Assembly: GCA_022340265.1 (NCBI GenBank)
Contig: JAJDOH010000054.1
Span: 1 to 45,115, forward strand
Source of the DNA: Deltaproteobacteria bacterium
GTDB taxonomy: Bacteria; Desulfobacterota; DSM-4660; Desulfatiglandales; Desulfatiglandaceae
Direction of reading: 5' to 3'
DNA length: 45,115 nt
Part shown: in pieces, positions 16,196-24,511 of the stretch
Layout of the letters: each line of letters opens with the position of its first letter
Numbering within the stretch: the first letter of the stretch is position 1
Notes under the pieces: generated by a model
What the model saw: the letters and a program-made list of their open reading frames with translations, nothing else
Database searches by the model: none
Told to the model about the DNA's origin: nothing
Position numbers and translations under genes: made by a program

Positions 16196-17038
16196 TTGGG
16201 AAATCCTTATTTACCCTATCCTGTTCGCATTGACAGGATTGTCACGGAAACAGAGGATAAAAATCTCAAGACATTCAGGTTTGTATTTCTTGACCCGGAA
16301 GACGAGAAGAAATTCGCATATACACCCGGCCAATTCGCAGAACTATCCATAGCTGGAAAGGGGGAAATCCCCATCGGCATCGCATCCTCACCGACGGAAA
16401 AGGGCTTTGTCGCCTTTACGGTCAATAAGGTGGGACTCGTCACCAGCCATCTTCACAACATGAAGGAAGGGGATATCATGGGGATTCGAGGCCCTTTAGG
16501 TAACTGGTATCCCTGGGATAAAATGGAAGGTAAGCATGTGGTCATCGTGGGCGGCGGGTTTGCTTTTACCACGCTGCGCTCCAGCATCATCTATATGCTG
16601 GATCCCGAAAACAGGCCCAAATTCGAGGACATATCCGTGGTGTATGGCGCCCGTTCGCCGGGTATGCTGTTATACAAGGACGAGTTGGCTGCATGGGAAC
16701 AACGAGACGATATCAACATGCACATTACGGTTGACGGTACCGATGATCCCGACTGGAAATATAATGTGGGATTTGTCCCCACCATTACGGAGCAAAAGAT
16801 CACCAGTGCGGACAATGCCATCGCCATCGTCTGCGGCCCGCCCATTATGATCAAATTCACACAGCCTGTTCTTGAAAAGCTCGGCTTTTCGCCGGAGCGG
16901 ATTATTCTCTCCCTTGAAATGCGCATGAAATGCGGCATCGGCATCTGCGGCCGCTGCAACATCGGTGACCAATATGTGTGCAAGGACGGCCCGGTTTTTT
17001 CACTGGCCCAGCTTAAGACCATGCCAGGGGAATATTAG
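16196..17038 (+). CDS. AsrB/HydG/FlxA-like FAD/NAD(P)-binding subunit
   Basis: A 280-residue ferredoxin-reductase-like protein. The FAD-binding barrel has the YTPGQFAEL segment; the NAD(P) domain has HVVIVGGGFAFTTL and VCGPPIMIK. The C-terminal [2Fe-2S] motif is CGIGICGRCNIGDQYVC, as in AsrB, HydG and FlxA. The TTG start at 16196 follows AGAGGGGGG; no closer ATG fits. It is the last gene of the operon, before a strong terminator. Expected role: oxidising NAD(P)H and feeding electrons to the FlxB-like and MvhD subunits. Flavin and NAD binding are clear; the cofactor preference is not. Confidence 0.85.
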   Translation: MGNPYLPYPVRIDRIVTETEDKNLKTFRFVFLDPEDEKKFAYTPGQFAELSIAGKGEIPIGIASSPTEKGFVAFTVNKVGLVTSHLHNMKEGDIMGIRGPLGNWYPWDKMEGKHVVIVGGGFAFTTLRSSIIYMLDPENRPKFEDISVVYGARSPGMLLYKDELAAWEQRDDINMHITVDGTDDPDWKYNVGFVPTITEQKITSADNAIAIVCGPPIMIKFTQPVLEKLGFSPERIILSLEMRMKCGIGICGRCNIGDQYVCKDGPVFSLAQLKTMPGEY

Positions 17039-17066
17039 GCTTTTTCAGGAAACATCTTTGATGGTC

Positions 17067-17110
17067 AAGCGCCCGTAAGGAAATTCAGTCCTTCGGGCGC
17101 TTTTGATTTT
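17067..17110 (+). terminator. Rho-independent terminator of the Hdr/Flox-like operon
   Basis: AAGCGCCCG pairs with CGGGCGCTT. The stem continues as AAGGA/TCCTT after a one-base bulge, and TTTTGATTTT follows. It starts about 30 bases after the stop. Confidence 0.9.
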
Positions 17111-17117
17111 AGGGCCT

Positions 17118-17147
17118 CACGCAAAGCCGCCAAGACGCAAAGAAAAA
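17118..17147. repeat. CGCAAAGCCGC-type repeat, left arm of an inverted pair
   Basis: A 30-base sequence starting CACGCAAAGCCGCC. Its reverse complement recurs at 17385-17414 with one mismatch, and a related copy ends the obg gene at 31834. The 237 bases between the arms hold a small CATGCC/GGCATG hairpin and a partial third copy (17347-17363); I see no gene in them. Confidence 0.8.
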
Positions 17148-17384
17148 GACTAATCCTTATGATTTTTCTTCATGCCGCCGGCATGGGGGATAGATGAAAC
17201 GCCTCATTGACCGCACAGTTGCTTCGGCGAACGCTCCTGGCCCTTGACAATCCATGCCAGCAACCGCCGCCCCCAACTTTCTTTCTTCTTTCTTTTGGTT
17301 TTGTTTTCCACCTTACATTTACCTCAAAAACAGAACACCTTAAAGGCTTACGCCAAGACACAAAGGTTTAAACGCTGTTTTTTA

Positions 17385-17414
17385 TTTTTCTTTGCGTCTT
17401 GGCGGCTTCGCGTG
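17385..17414. repeat. CGCAAAGCCGC-type repeat, right arm of an inverted pair
   Basis: This is the reverse complement of 17118-17147 with one mismatch in 30. It lies 20 bases past the stop of the crotonase gene and could fold with the left arm in a transcript. Confidence 0.8.
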
Positions 17415-17434
17415 AAAAAATATTGAAGTTGTCT

Positions 17435-18214
17435 TTAAAAATACCGGCTCGTTTTGTCTTTGTTACCAACCATACCACCCAGAACCAACAGGGTCTGATT
17501 TCGGTCCTCTATTTGCAGGGCCTGTTCCAGACCGCCCGTATCCAGATTCACATTAATGGCTTCCTTGGTGAGCCGCAACCCCATGGGGTTCTTGCTGTTC
17601 ATGGTTCGGGCCAATTCCATTGCCGTTTCAAAGAGTTGGTCCGTTTCCACCAGCCGGCTGCAGAGACCTAAATTCATGGCTTCATCGGCCACCATGAAGT
17701 TTCCTGTGAGCATGAACTCATAAGCCCTTCCAGCACCGATTAACCGGGGGAGAAAATAGCTGCAAGCCATGTCCGCCCCGCCCAGACCGATATTGATATA
17801 GGCCGCTGAAAAACGCGCATCGTGCGTAATCACCCTCATATCAGACGCCATGGCGAAACTGAAACCCAGGCCCGCAGCGGCACCGTGAACCGCCGCAACA
17901 ATGGGTTGCGGGGCCTGCCGCATGGCCAGGTTAAGCCGGGCGAGACGCGCCTGAAAACGGTAAAACGCATCCGGTGTCATATCCGGGGCCGTCTTCATAA
18001 TTTCTTTCATATCCAGGCCCGCGCAAAACCCTCGTTCGCCGTTGCCTTTGAGCACCACCACGTGGGTTTCGAGATCATAAAGGCGTTCTTTCCAGAAAGC
18101 CTCCAGTTCCTCCATCATTGCGATGTTCACAGCGTTGTATTTGCGCGGCCGGTTCAGGGACAAAACACCGATTCCCGCTTCTACTGCTTCGTATTCAATG
18201 TTCTCATAATGCAT
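17435..18214 (-). CDS. Crotonase-family (enoyl-CoA hydratase/isomerase-like) protein
   Basis: A 259-residue crotonase fold. The oxyanion-hole segments FCAGLD (63-68) and HGAAAGLGF (110-118) are present. The two glutamates that hydrate enoyl-CoA in the classical enzymes align with Ser119 and Tyr139, so hydratase activity is unlikely. Asp148 in GLGGADMACSYF is at a position where crotonase isomerases or hydrolases can carry an acid. It therefore binds an acyl-CoA but the reaction is open. It is a single gene with its own promoter, divergent from the molybdoenzyme gene. Confidence 0.85.
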   Translation of the reverse strand: MHYENIEYEAVEAGIGVLSLNRPRKYNAVNIAMMEELEAFWKERLYDLETHVVVLKGNGERGFCAGLDMKEIMKTAPDMTPDAFYRFQARLARLNLAMRQAPQPIVAAVHGAAAGLGFSFAMASDMRVITHDARFSAAYINIGLGGADMACSYFLPRLIGAGRAYEFMLTGNFMVADEAMNLGLCSRLVETDQLFETAMELARTMNSKNPMGLRLTKEAINVNLDTGGLEQALQIEDRNQTLLVLGGMVGNKDKTSRYF

Positions 18215-18260
18215 GATTCAAGCGCTCCTTCGATCCATTTTTACGAATTGTCTTTTGGGA

Positions 18261-18289
18261 CTTTAACTGACAGTTCCATGGGGTGTCAA
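18261..18289 (-). promoter_or_regulatory. Predicted promoter for the crotonase gene
   Basis: On the minus strand TTGACA (18289-18284), a 17-base spacer and TTAAAG (18266-18261), about 45 bases before the ATG. The -10 is a poor match. Confidence 0.45.
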
Positions 18290-18361
18290 GGCAAAGGGCG
18301 CGCCATTAAGCCCCAATAATTGAGAAGAAAAGGCCCTGAAATTCCAAGAACTTCTTTTTGT

Positions 18362-18390
18362 TTGACACTTAATGGCATTTTTGTTAGCGT
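18362..18390 (+). promoter_or_regulatory. Predicted promoter for the molybdoenzyme gene
   Basis: TTGACA (18362-18367), a 17-base spacer and TAGCGT (18385-18390). An in-frame ATG at 18372 falls inside the spacer, so translation must start at 18441. Confidence 0.5.
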
Positions 18391-18440
18391 CCCCAAAAAG
18401 TAATTTTCAAAACCATCAATTCACTTACCTGATAAAGACC

Positions 18441-20582
18441 ATGAACGATAAAAACGCACCGAATGTTTCTGGAGTAGACCGTCCCGGACGGCGAACCGTT
18501 TCCAGCCTTTGCGGCATGTGTGCTGTACGCTGTCCCATACAGGTCGAAGTCGAAGATGGACGGGTAGCCTGGATTCAGGGCAACCCCAACGATAAGACCA
18601 TGGAAACCAGCCTCTGTGCAAAGGGATCGGCCGGCATTGCCTTTGAATACGACGATGAGCGGCCTCAATACCCCTTGATACGGTCCGGTCCCCGAGGCAG
18701 CGGTCAGTGGCGCAGGGCACAGTGGGACGAGGCCCTGGACTATATCATCGACAAACTCAAAAAGGTTGTGGACAAATACGGCGGCAGGGGCATCGCTCTC
18801 TCCGACCGCGGCGGTCCTTTTACCGATTTGACCAAAACCTTTATTAAGTCTCTGGGCTCACCCAACTATTTCAACCACGACTGCACTTGCGGACGAAACA
18901 CCCACCATGCCACCAAGAGCCTCTTCGGGCTGGGGCGAACCGACTTGGGCATGGACATCAAGAACACAAAACACCTTGTCCTTTATGGTCGTAACATCAT
19001 CGAATCATTGCAGGTCAAAGAGGCCAAGGATTTTATCAGCGCCCTGGGCAAAGGGGCCAAGTGCACCTACATTGATGTGCGCGCCACTCTGACGGCATCC
19101 AAAGCGCACCGTTTCTGGATGATACGGCCCAATACCGAATATGCCATCAACCTGGCCTGGATCAACGTGGTGCTGAAAGAAAATCTGTATGATTCGGATT
19201 TTGTAGCCAAATGGGTCACCGGCCTGGATGAGCTCAAGGCGTTCGTTCATGACTACACGCCGGAATGGGCCGAGGGCGTAACTGGAGTACCGGCCGGGGA
19301 ACTCAGAACCGCTATCCGGGAAATCGCAGCGGATGCGCCGCAGGTGATTTTCCACGCAGGATGGATGACCGCCCGCCACCGGCAGAGCTTTTATACCGCC
19401 CGCACAGCCCATATCCTCAATGCTCTGATGGGAAACATCGAGGTTACCGGCGGTCTGATTATCTCCAAAAAACCCGGGGACTACAGCGTCAAAGGTATCA
19501 ACAAGCTTGAGGAACGGGTTCCTAAAATCGATGCAGAACGGGTGGATCAAATCGGCACGAAGTTCAAACACTGGGACAAGGGACCGGGCCTCCTCCATCT
19601 CCTTTTCCCGGCACTTTTGTCCGGTGAACCCTACCAGGTGGGGGCCTATTTCGTTTACCGTCACGATCCCCTGAGCAGCCTCCCCGATCCTGATGCCATT
19701 CAAAAGGCGTTGGACAAGCTGGATCTGCTGGTGTCCATCGATGTGAATTATTCCGAGACCGCCTGGTATGCCGATGTGATTCTGCCTGAATCCACCTACC
19801 TGGAACGCGGCAACATTATTGCTCAAAAAGGCGGCGCCAAGCCGAATCTGCAGATGAGAGACCAGTGCATCGCCCCGCGCTTTGAAAGCCGGCCCGCCTG
19901 GTGGATCTTTCGCGAGATTCTCAGGCGTTTCGAAAGAGGTGAGTACCTCGACTTCGAAAATCTTGAGGAAATCTGGCGCTTCCAGCTGGAAGGCACCGGA
20001 GTGGATTTGAACGAACTCAGGGAAAAAGGCGTGGTCAGTCTGGCGGAAAAGGCCGTGAAACGGGACCGCGACACCGGACTTGGGTTCAAAACCCCCTCAG
20101 GTAAGATTGAGTTCGTATCCCAGTCGCTCACAGAGGCCGGCCTGCCCAGTTTCGCGCCATTTTACGAGCCACCGGCCAAAAAGCCCGGGCAGTTCAACCT
20201 GGTTTTCGGGCGGGTTGGCTTTCTAGCCCACGCCCAGAGTACCAATAATCCCCTGCTCCACGAGCTGATGCCTGAGAACACGTTGTGGATCAACAGCGCT
20301 GTGGCTCAGGAACTGGGGATCGGTGACGGCGACACCATTAAGGTAAGCAGTGACGGCGCCGAAGCCGTGGGCCGGGCAAAGGTCACCGATTTCATCCATC
20401 CCGAGGCGGTTTTCATGGTACACGGTTTCGGACGCACCGTTCCGTTACAAACCCGTGCCTACAAAAAGGGCATGGCCGATCAGCGGCTCATGAAGGGTAT
20501 GCTGACTTCCTATGATCCTGCTGGGGGAGGCAACACGCTGACGGAGACAGTCGTTACCGTGACAAAAGACTGGAAACCCTGA
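18441..20582 (+). CDS. Cytoplasmic molybdopterin oxidoreductase, PhsA/PsrA-like
   Basis: A 713-residue catalytic subunit of the DMSO-reductase family. Cys24/27/31/59 bind the N-terminal 4Fe-4S cluster. The position that holds the molybdenum ligand in thiosulfate and polysulfide reductases (PhsA HASIC) reads HDCTC, so Cys150 is the likely ligand. The following part (VRATLTASKAHRFWMIRPNTEY) is PhsA-like. There is no Tat signal: an RR pair is present but no hydrophobic segment, so the enzyme should stay in the cytoplasm. ATG 18441 is chosen because the upstream ATG overlaps the promoter. It forms a pair with the ferredoxin gene 32 bases downstream. Substrate unknown; a sulfur compound is a guess from the family. 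Confidence 0.85.
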   Translation: MNDKNAPNVSGVDRPGRRTVSSLCGMCAVRCPIQVEVEDGRVAWIQGNPNDKTMETSLCAKGSAGIAFEYDDERPQYPLIRSGPRGSGQWRRAQWDEALDYIIDKLKKVVDKYGGRGIALSDRGGPFTDLTKTFIKSLGSPNYFNHDCTCGRNTHHATKSLFGLGRTDLGMDIKNTKHLVLYGRNIIESLQVKEAKDFISALGKGAKCTYIDVRATLTASKAHRFWMIRPNTEYAINLAWINVVLKENLYDSDFVAKWVTGLDELKAFVHDYTPEWAEGVTGVPAGELRTAIREIAADAPQVIFHAGWMTARHRQSFYTARTAHILNALMGNIEVTGGLIISKKPGDYSVKGINKLEERVPKIDAERVDQIGTKFKHWDKGPGLLHLLFPALLSGEPYQVGAYFVYRHDPLSSLPDPDAIQKALDKLDLLVSIDVNYSETAWYADVILPESTYLERGNIIAQKGGAKPNLQMRDQCIAPRFESRPAWWIFREILRRFERGEYLDFENLEEIWRFQLEGTGVDLNELREKGVVSLAEKAVKRDRDTGLGFKTPSGKIEFVSQSLTEAGLPSFAPFYEPPAKKPGQFNLVFGRVGFLAHAQSTNNPLLHELMPENTLWINSAVAQELGIGDGDTIKVSSDGAEAVGRAKVTDFIHPEAVFMVHGFGRTVPLQTRAYKKGMADQRLMKGMLTSYDPAGGGNTLTETVVTVTKDWKP

Positions 20583-20614
20583 AACGCAAGAACCCTCACC
20601 ATGTAGAGAACAAA

Positions 20615-21133
20615 ATGAGCAAATACTATCTTCTGCAAGACTCGGAACGTTGCATAGGCTGCATGGCCTGTGAGATTCATTGCAAAACCAATAAGAATCT
20701 GCCGGTGGGACCTGTCTTATGTAAAAACATGTCGGTGGGACCCGTGGTGGTCAAAAACATTCCCCAGGTGCGCTTTGTTTTCATGCCGTGCTTTCACTGT
20801 GAGGAGCCCTGGTGCCTGAACGTATGTCCCTCGGGAGCTATCCAGCGCCGAAGCAGTGACGGGATTGTATTCATCGAACCCAGTCTCTGCATCGGGTGCA
20901 AGAGCTGCATCACCGCCTGCCCCTGGGGGGCCTGCCAGTGGGATCCCGTCAAAGCCAAGGCCGTTAAGTGCGACTATTGTAAAGATCGGCTGGATCTGGG
21001 TCTCAAGCCCGCCTGTGTTACCAAGTGCCTGACCCAGTGCCTGGAATTCGGGGTTGCGGAAAAGCTTCCCACCAAGCGACGAGAACGCTTCGCCGCGCAG
21101 GTGGCTCAAGATGCTTTCAACCCCAAGACTTAA
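20615..21133 (+). CDS. DmsB/PhsB-like four-cluster ferredoxin subunit
   Basis: A 172-residue protein with four cysteine motifs: CIGCMACEIHC, CFHCEEPWCLNVCP, CIGCKSCITACPWGAC and CDYCKDRL..CVTKC. This is the pattern of electron-transfer subunits of DMSO-reductase-family enzymes. It directly follows the catalytic subunit. No membrane anchor (PhsC, DmsC or NrfD type) follows, so the electron donor is probably soluble. The stop lies 7 bases from the stop of the convergent gene on the other strand. A duplicated LPVGP/MSVGP segment near residue 30 is a small oddity. Confidence 0.88.
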   Translation: MSKYYLLQDSERCIGCMACEIHCKTNKNLPVGPVLCKNMSVGPVVVKNIPQVRFVFMPCFHCEEPWCLNVCPSGAIQRRSSDGIVFIEPSLCIGCKSCITACPWGACQWDPVKAKAVKCDYCKDRLDLGLKPACVTKCLTQCLEFGVAEKLPTKRRERFAAQVAQDAFNPKT

Positions 21134-21140
21134 GCCACCC

Positions 21141-21353
21141 TCAGGTTTTCAGAACTCGTAGGCAATCCTGAGGAAAGCGATGGGTTCCTTCACCATCCAG
21201 GGTCACCTCAATGAGGGCTTCCGGGTCATTTTTGACGGTATCCGGATCCGTGACAATACCGTGAAGGCCCACAAAATGATCCATGTGCGACTGCCAGTGT
21301 TCATCCTTTGATTGCCGGTGAATCTCCACTCGGTCTCCCTTTCGAAAACTCAT
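21141..21353 (-). CDS. Small SH3-like hypothetical protein
   Basis: A 70-residue acidic-basic mixed protein starting MSFRKGDRVEIHR and ending RFPQDCLRVL, the layout of small SH3-like beta-barrel proteins. I do not recognise a family. GGGAGAAAGGGC precedes the ATG. It lies 20 bases after the GltD-like gene, so it is probably the last gene of the NuoE-NuoF-HoxU-GltD transcript. Confidence 0.65.
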   Translation of the reverse strand: MSFRKGDRVEIHRQSKDEHWQSHMDHFVGLHGIVTDPDTVKNDPEALIEVTLDGEGTHRFPQDCLRVLKT

Positions 21354-21373
21354 GCCCTTTCTCCCTTGGATGG

Positions 21374-23536
21374 TTAATTGGGTGGTGCAATTTCAATATG
21401 ACGCCTGGCTGATGTTTCCCTTGCGCAGTCCAGGCAGAGTAGGCCTTTCTGGGTTTGAGGGGTCATCCCTTTTATTCTTTTGGTGATGTAATCGTGGTAT
21501 CGTTCCGTTCCAACCACGGTGCCGCAGATTTCACAGCGCTCAACCTTCAATCGGTTCAAAATTGTACCGCAGAGGTTCAACGTTCGTTCTTCACCATCGT
21601 CGATCATGGAGATGGCTTCGGTGGGACAGTTGGCCGCACAGGCGCCACAGAGGATGCATCGTTCCGCGGTAACCCTGAAATCGGTAGGCTCCTGATGATC
21701 AAAGTTTAAATATCCAAAGTGCAGGGCGTCAATCCCCATTTTATTTCGGCAGATGTCCACACAGGTACCACAGCGAATACACACATCGCATCGAAGACAC
21801 CGCCTGGCTTCCTCTCTGACAGCGTTTTCGGTATAACCCAGCTCCACCTGCTGAAACGTCACCCGCCGCCTTTCGTCATTGAGCATGGGCATCTGAGGCC
21901 TTCGCAGCGCCATTTTGGTGGTAGCCGGGACCTCTATAAAGTCAACTCGAGCTCTGCGCACCGGCACGGTTCGCATTTTTGGCTGGGGGATTCCCGAAAG
22001 ATACCGATCGATGGCATCCGCCGTGCGTTTGCCGCCACCGATGGCTTCAACCACCGTAGCAGGCCCCAGCACCGCATCCCCGGCCGCAAACACTCCCGGC
22101 ATCGTGGTCTCCATGCTGATGGCGTTCGTCTTGATCGTATTCCTGCGACTCCACTGCAGCATATCAAGGGCTTCAAAGCCTTTGGGATCGACCCGCTGGC
22201 CAATGGATGAAATGACCGCATCCACCTGAATTTCGAAATCACTATCCTCGATGGGAACCGGCCGCCGCCGACCGCTCTGATCCTCCGGTCCCAGCTCGGT
22301 TCTGACACAACGAAGGGATGTTACCTTGCCATCATCCCCAATGATCTCCACGGGAACGGTCAGAAAAGAGAACCGCACGCGCTCTTCCTCAGCCTGTTCC
22401 ACTTCTTCATCATTTGCGGGCATATCGAGACGAGACCGGCGGTAAACGATGATCACCTCTTCACAGCCCAGCCTGATGGAAGTTCTGGCGGCATCGATGG
22501 CCACATTCCCGCCGCCCAGGATAGCAACCCTGCGACCCGGCTTTCGTCGGTCCCCAAGAGAAACACGCCTGAGAAAGCTGACGGCATCGACCACTTGGGG
22601 ATATTGGTCTTCACCCTTGATTCCCAGTTTATGAGAGTCGTGGGCACCGATGGCAATCAGAAATGCCCCAAACCCCTCGGCCTTTAAGTCTTCAAAATGG
22701 ATATCTTTTCCAAACCGGGTATTGAGCCTGAATTCTACCCCCAGTTCTTCAATCATGGATACCTCTCGATCGATGACTTCCCTGGGGAGCCGGTATCTGG
22801 GAATCCCGACCATCATCATGCCGCCGGCCACGGGAAGGGCATCCAGCACCGTGACCCCATACCCTTTCAAAGCCAGGAAAAAAGCAGCGCTCATACCTGC
22901 CGGCCCGGCGCCTATAATACAGACTTTCCGGTCTTTTGGAGGCGCCTTTTCGGGGTTGGTATAAAGCCCGTCGGACATGGCCCTTTCGGCGGCAAATCCT
23001 TTCAGATATTTGATGGAAATGGGGGTATCGATGCGACCTCGGACGCACATGAATTCACATGGATTGGTACAGATCAGACCGCACACCCACGGAAAAGGAT
23101 TGTCTTTTCGAATCAAGGCGATGGCTTCAGCATCACGGCCCTGGCCGATCAGCGTTACGTAGCTTGACACATCAATCCCGGCTGGACATGCCATCTGACA
23201 TGGCGCCGGGGTCAGGCGGGCACAGTCTGTCACGGGACAGATCAGCGTATCCAGGTGGCTCTTGAAAACTTCATGGTGTTCTTCGAGAATGGCCGTCAGC
23301 AGGGCCCCCGTCTCCCTGCACACCTTATCCGGCCCTTCCTTTTCAAGGGTGAAAGCCAGGGACTCCATGGTGGGGATGTGATCCGGACCGCCCCTTCCGG
23401 AAGAGACATCCTCCATGAGTTTCAATATTTCTTCGGCCAGGTACCGGCATCTCGCATGTTTGAGATGACCATCTGAAATAATCTTCTCAAGCTTTTCAAT
23501 CGTATCGGCGACAGGACAGACTGGTTTAGATTTCAT
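21374..23536 (-). CDS. GltD/NfnB-like NAD(P)H flavoprotein with degenerate NuoF-type N-terminal domain
   Basis: A 720-residue protein. Residues 1 to about 105 align by eye with the C-terminal cluster-N3 domain of the NuoF encoded upstream: shared spacing around GRG, MEsL, an internal Cys and a final CPxxxC. The CGxCxPC part that binds N3 is lost. Then follows a standard glutamate-synthase small-subunit-like unit: a cysteine-rich linker (CPAGIDVSSY, CTNPCEFMC), FAD motif GAGPAGMSAA near 210 and NAD(P) motif GGGNVAIDAAR near 345. The C-terminus carries ferredoxin motifs CDVCIRCGTCVDIC and CILCGACAANCP. No GltB is present, so ammonia assimilation is not implied; an Nfn-like transhydrogenase or bifurcating role is inferred. 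Confidence 0.87.
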   Translation of the reverse strand: MKSKPVCPVADTIEKLEKIISDGHLKHARCRYLAEEILKLMEDVSSGRGGPDHIPTMESLAFTLEKEGPDKVCRETGALLTAILEEHHEVFKSHLDTLICPVTDCARLTPAPCQMACPAGIDVSSYVTLIGQGRDAEAIALIRKDNPFPWVCGLICTNPCEFMCVRGRIDTPISIKYLKGFAAERAMSDGLYTNPEKAPPKDRKVCIIGAGPAGMSAAFFLALKGYGVTVLDALPVAGGMMMVGIPRYRLPREVIDREVSMIEELGVEFRLNTRFGKDIHFEDLKAEGFGAFLIAIGAHDSHKLGIKGEDQYPQVVDAVSFLRRVSLGDRRKPGRRVAILGGGNVAIDAARTSIRLGCEEVIIVYRRSRLDMPANDEEVEQAEEERVRFSFLTVPVEIIGDDGKVTSLRCVRTELGPEDQSGRRRPVPIEDSDFEIQVDAVISSIGQRVDPKGFEALDMLQWSRRNTIKTNAISMETTMPGVFAAGDAVLGPATVVEAIGGGKRTADAIDRYLSGIPQPKMRTVPVRRARVDFIEVPATTKMALRRPQMPMLNDERRRVTFQQVELGYTENAVREEARRCLRCDVCIRCGTCVDICRNKMGIDALHFGYLNFDHQEPTDFRVTAERCILCGACAANCPTEAISMIDDGEERTLNLCGTILNRLKVERCEICGTVVGTERYHDYITKRIKGMTPQTQKGLLCLDCARETSARRHIEIAPPN

Positions 23537-23635
23537 TTATTGACCTTTGAAACCCTACCCTCACAGCGGGTGACGTTTGTTCAATGATTCACTCCGAGGC
23601 TGGACACTTTGTTTTCGTGGACATTGTCTTTAAGG

Positions 23636-23663
23636 ATCATATTTAATTTTTGCATTTGTGCAA
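23636..23663 (-). promoter_or_regulatory. Possible internal promoter before the GltD-like gene
   Basis: On the minus strand TTGCAC (23663-23658), a 16-base spacer and TATGAT (23641-23636), in the 166-base gap between the HoxU-like and GltD-like genes. The gap holds no gene. Confidence 0.35.
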
Positions 23664-23702
23664 GCTTTTTCAATTGAGAAATTTTCTTTGTAAGGTGATT
23701 TG

Positions 23703-24491
23703 TTATCGGCGAAATCTTGCGAATTTGCTTCGTTTCTCTGCCATCTCTTTTCTTTCGCATTCGGGACAGAAATTCTTACTGGTCGGAACCCCTGGCCGGT
23801 TCCTGTTTTTTTCGTGGATATAATCGATGTACTTCTGTGGGGCATAGGGGCGGCCGCAGGCATCGCACGGTTCGAGTGTGAAACGGGCAAACACTTGACC
23901 CCAGCTGTAGATTTTTCGCTGGTTTCCCCGATCATCCATTCGAATGGCATGGGTGGGGCAGATCTGAGCACAGGCACCGCATCCGAGACAATCATCGGAA
24001 AGACGGTCAAAAGGGGTGCTCACATGACGTTCATAACCCCTGTCTGAAAATGACAACGCCTGAGCGCCGATCTTTTCCCGGCAGACGCGCACGCAAAGAC
24101 CGCAGCGAACACACTCATCACAGCCCCCTGTTTCAAAGCGGCTTGACGTAACGCCATATCTGGCAGCCAGATCGATAATCTCAACGCTGTCCCGGGCGCG
24201 GGCCAGATAAAGCTCCAGCAACAGGGATCGGTTTCTTCGAATCCTTTCGGTATCGGTCTCCACAACCAGCCCCTCTTTGACTTCCTGAATGCAGGATACC
24301 CGGATGGTCTGCCGAATGCTGCCACTCAACTCCACGATACAGAGCCGACAAAGTCCTGCCGGATCCAGGGCCCTGTGATAGCAGAGCGTGGGAATATCGA
24401 TACCCTCTTTTTGCGCAGCCTCAAGAACCGTAATACCTGCAGGAAACTCAAGTTCTTTGCCGTTGATAATCATCTGGACCTTTTCTTCCAT
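23703..24491 (-). CDS. HoxU/NuoG-N-like iron-sulfur subunit
   Basis: A 262-residue protein with a [2Fe-2S] domain (Cys37, 48, 51, 67). It is followed by 4Fe-4S motifs CDECVRCGLCVRVC and CLGCGACAQICP and a C-terminal zinc-ribbon-like CDACGRP..CPECE. It matches the N-terminal part of NuoG, HoxU and the equivalent region of HydA hydrogenases, but has neither H-cluster nor molybdopterin domain. It should collect electrons from NuoEF and pass them to the GltD-like flavoprotein or another partner. It starts 20 bases after nuoF. BamI-like subunits have the same layout. Confidence 0.83.
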   Translation of the reverse strand: MEEKVQMIINGKELEFPAGITVLEAAQKEGIDIPTLCYHRALDPAGLCRLCIVELSGSIRQTIRVSCIQEVKEGLVVETDTERIRRNRSLLLELYLARARDSVEIIDLAARYGVTSSRFETGGCDECVRCGLCVRVCREKIGAQALSFSDRGYERHVSTPFDRLSDDCLGCGACAQICPTHAIRMDDRGNQRKIYSWGQVFARFTLEPCDACGRPYAPQKYIDYIHEKNRNRPGVPTSKNFCPECERKEMAEKRSKFARFRR

Positions 24492-24511
24492 AGAGCCAAT
24501 ATCTCGTCTGA

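Noticed and set aside
17148-17384. Gene between the inverted repeats
   Set aside because: No ORF with a ribosome site or recognisable domain, and no tRNA-like fold.
18372-18440. Earlier ATG for the molybdoenzyme gene
   Set aside because: It lies between the -35 and -10 of the predicted promoter and would add residues with no family similarity.
18441-20582. Formate dehydrogenase identity for the molybdoenzyme
   Set aside because: The sequence around the metal ligand and after it follows PhsA/PsrA, and no Sec or FdhA-type motif is seen.
21374-23536. Glutamate synthase small subunit
   Set aside because: No GltB gene is present and the operon is NADH/ferredoxin-type; the GltD fold is reused here.
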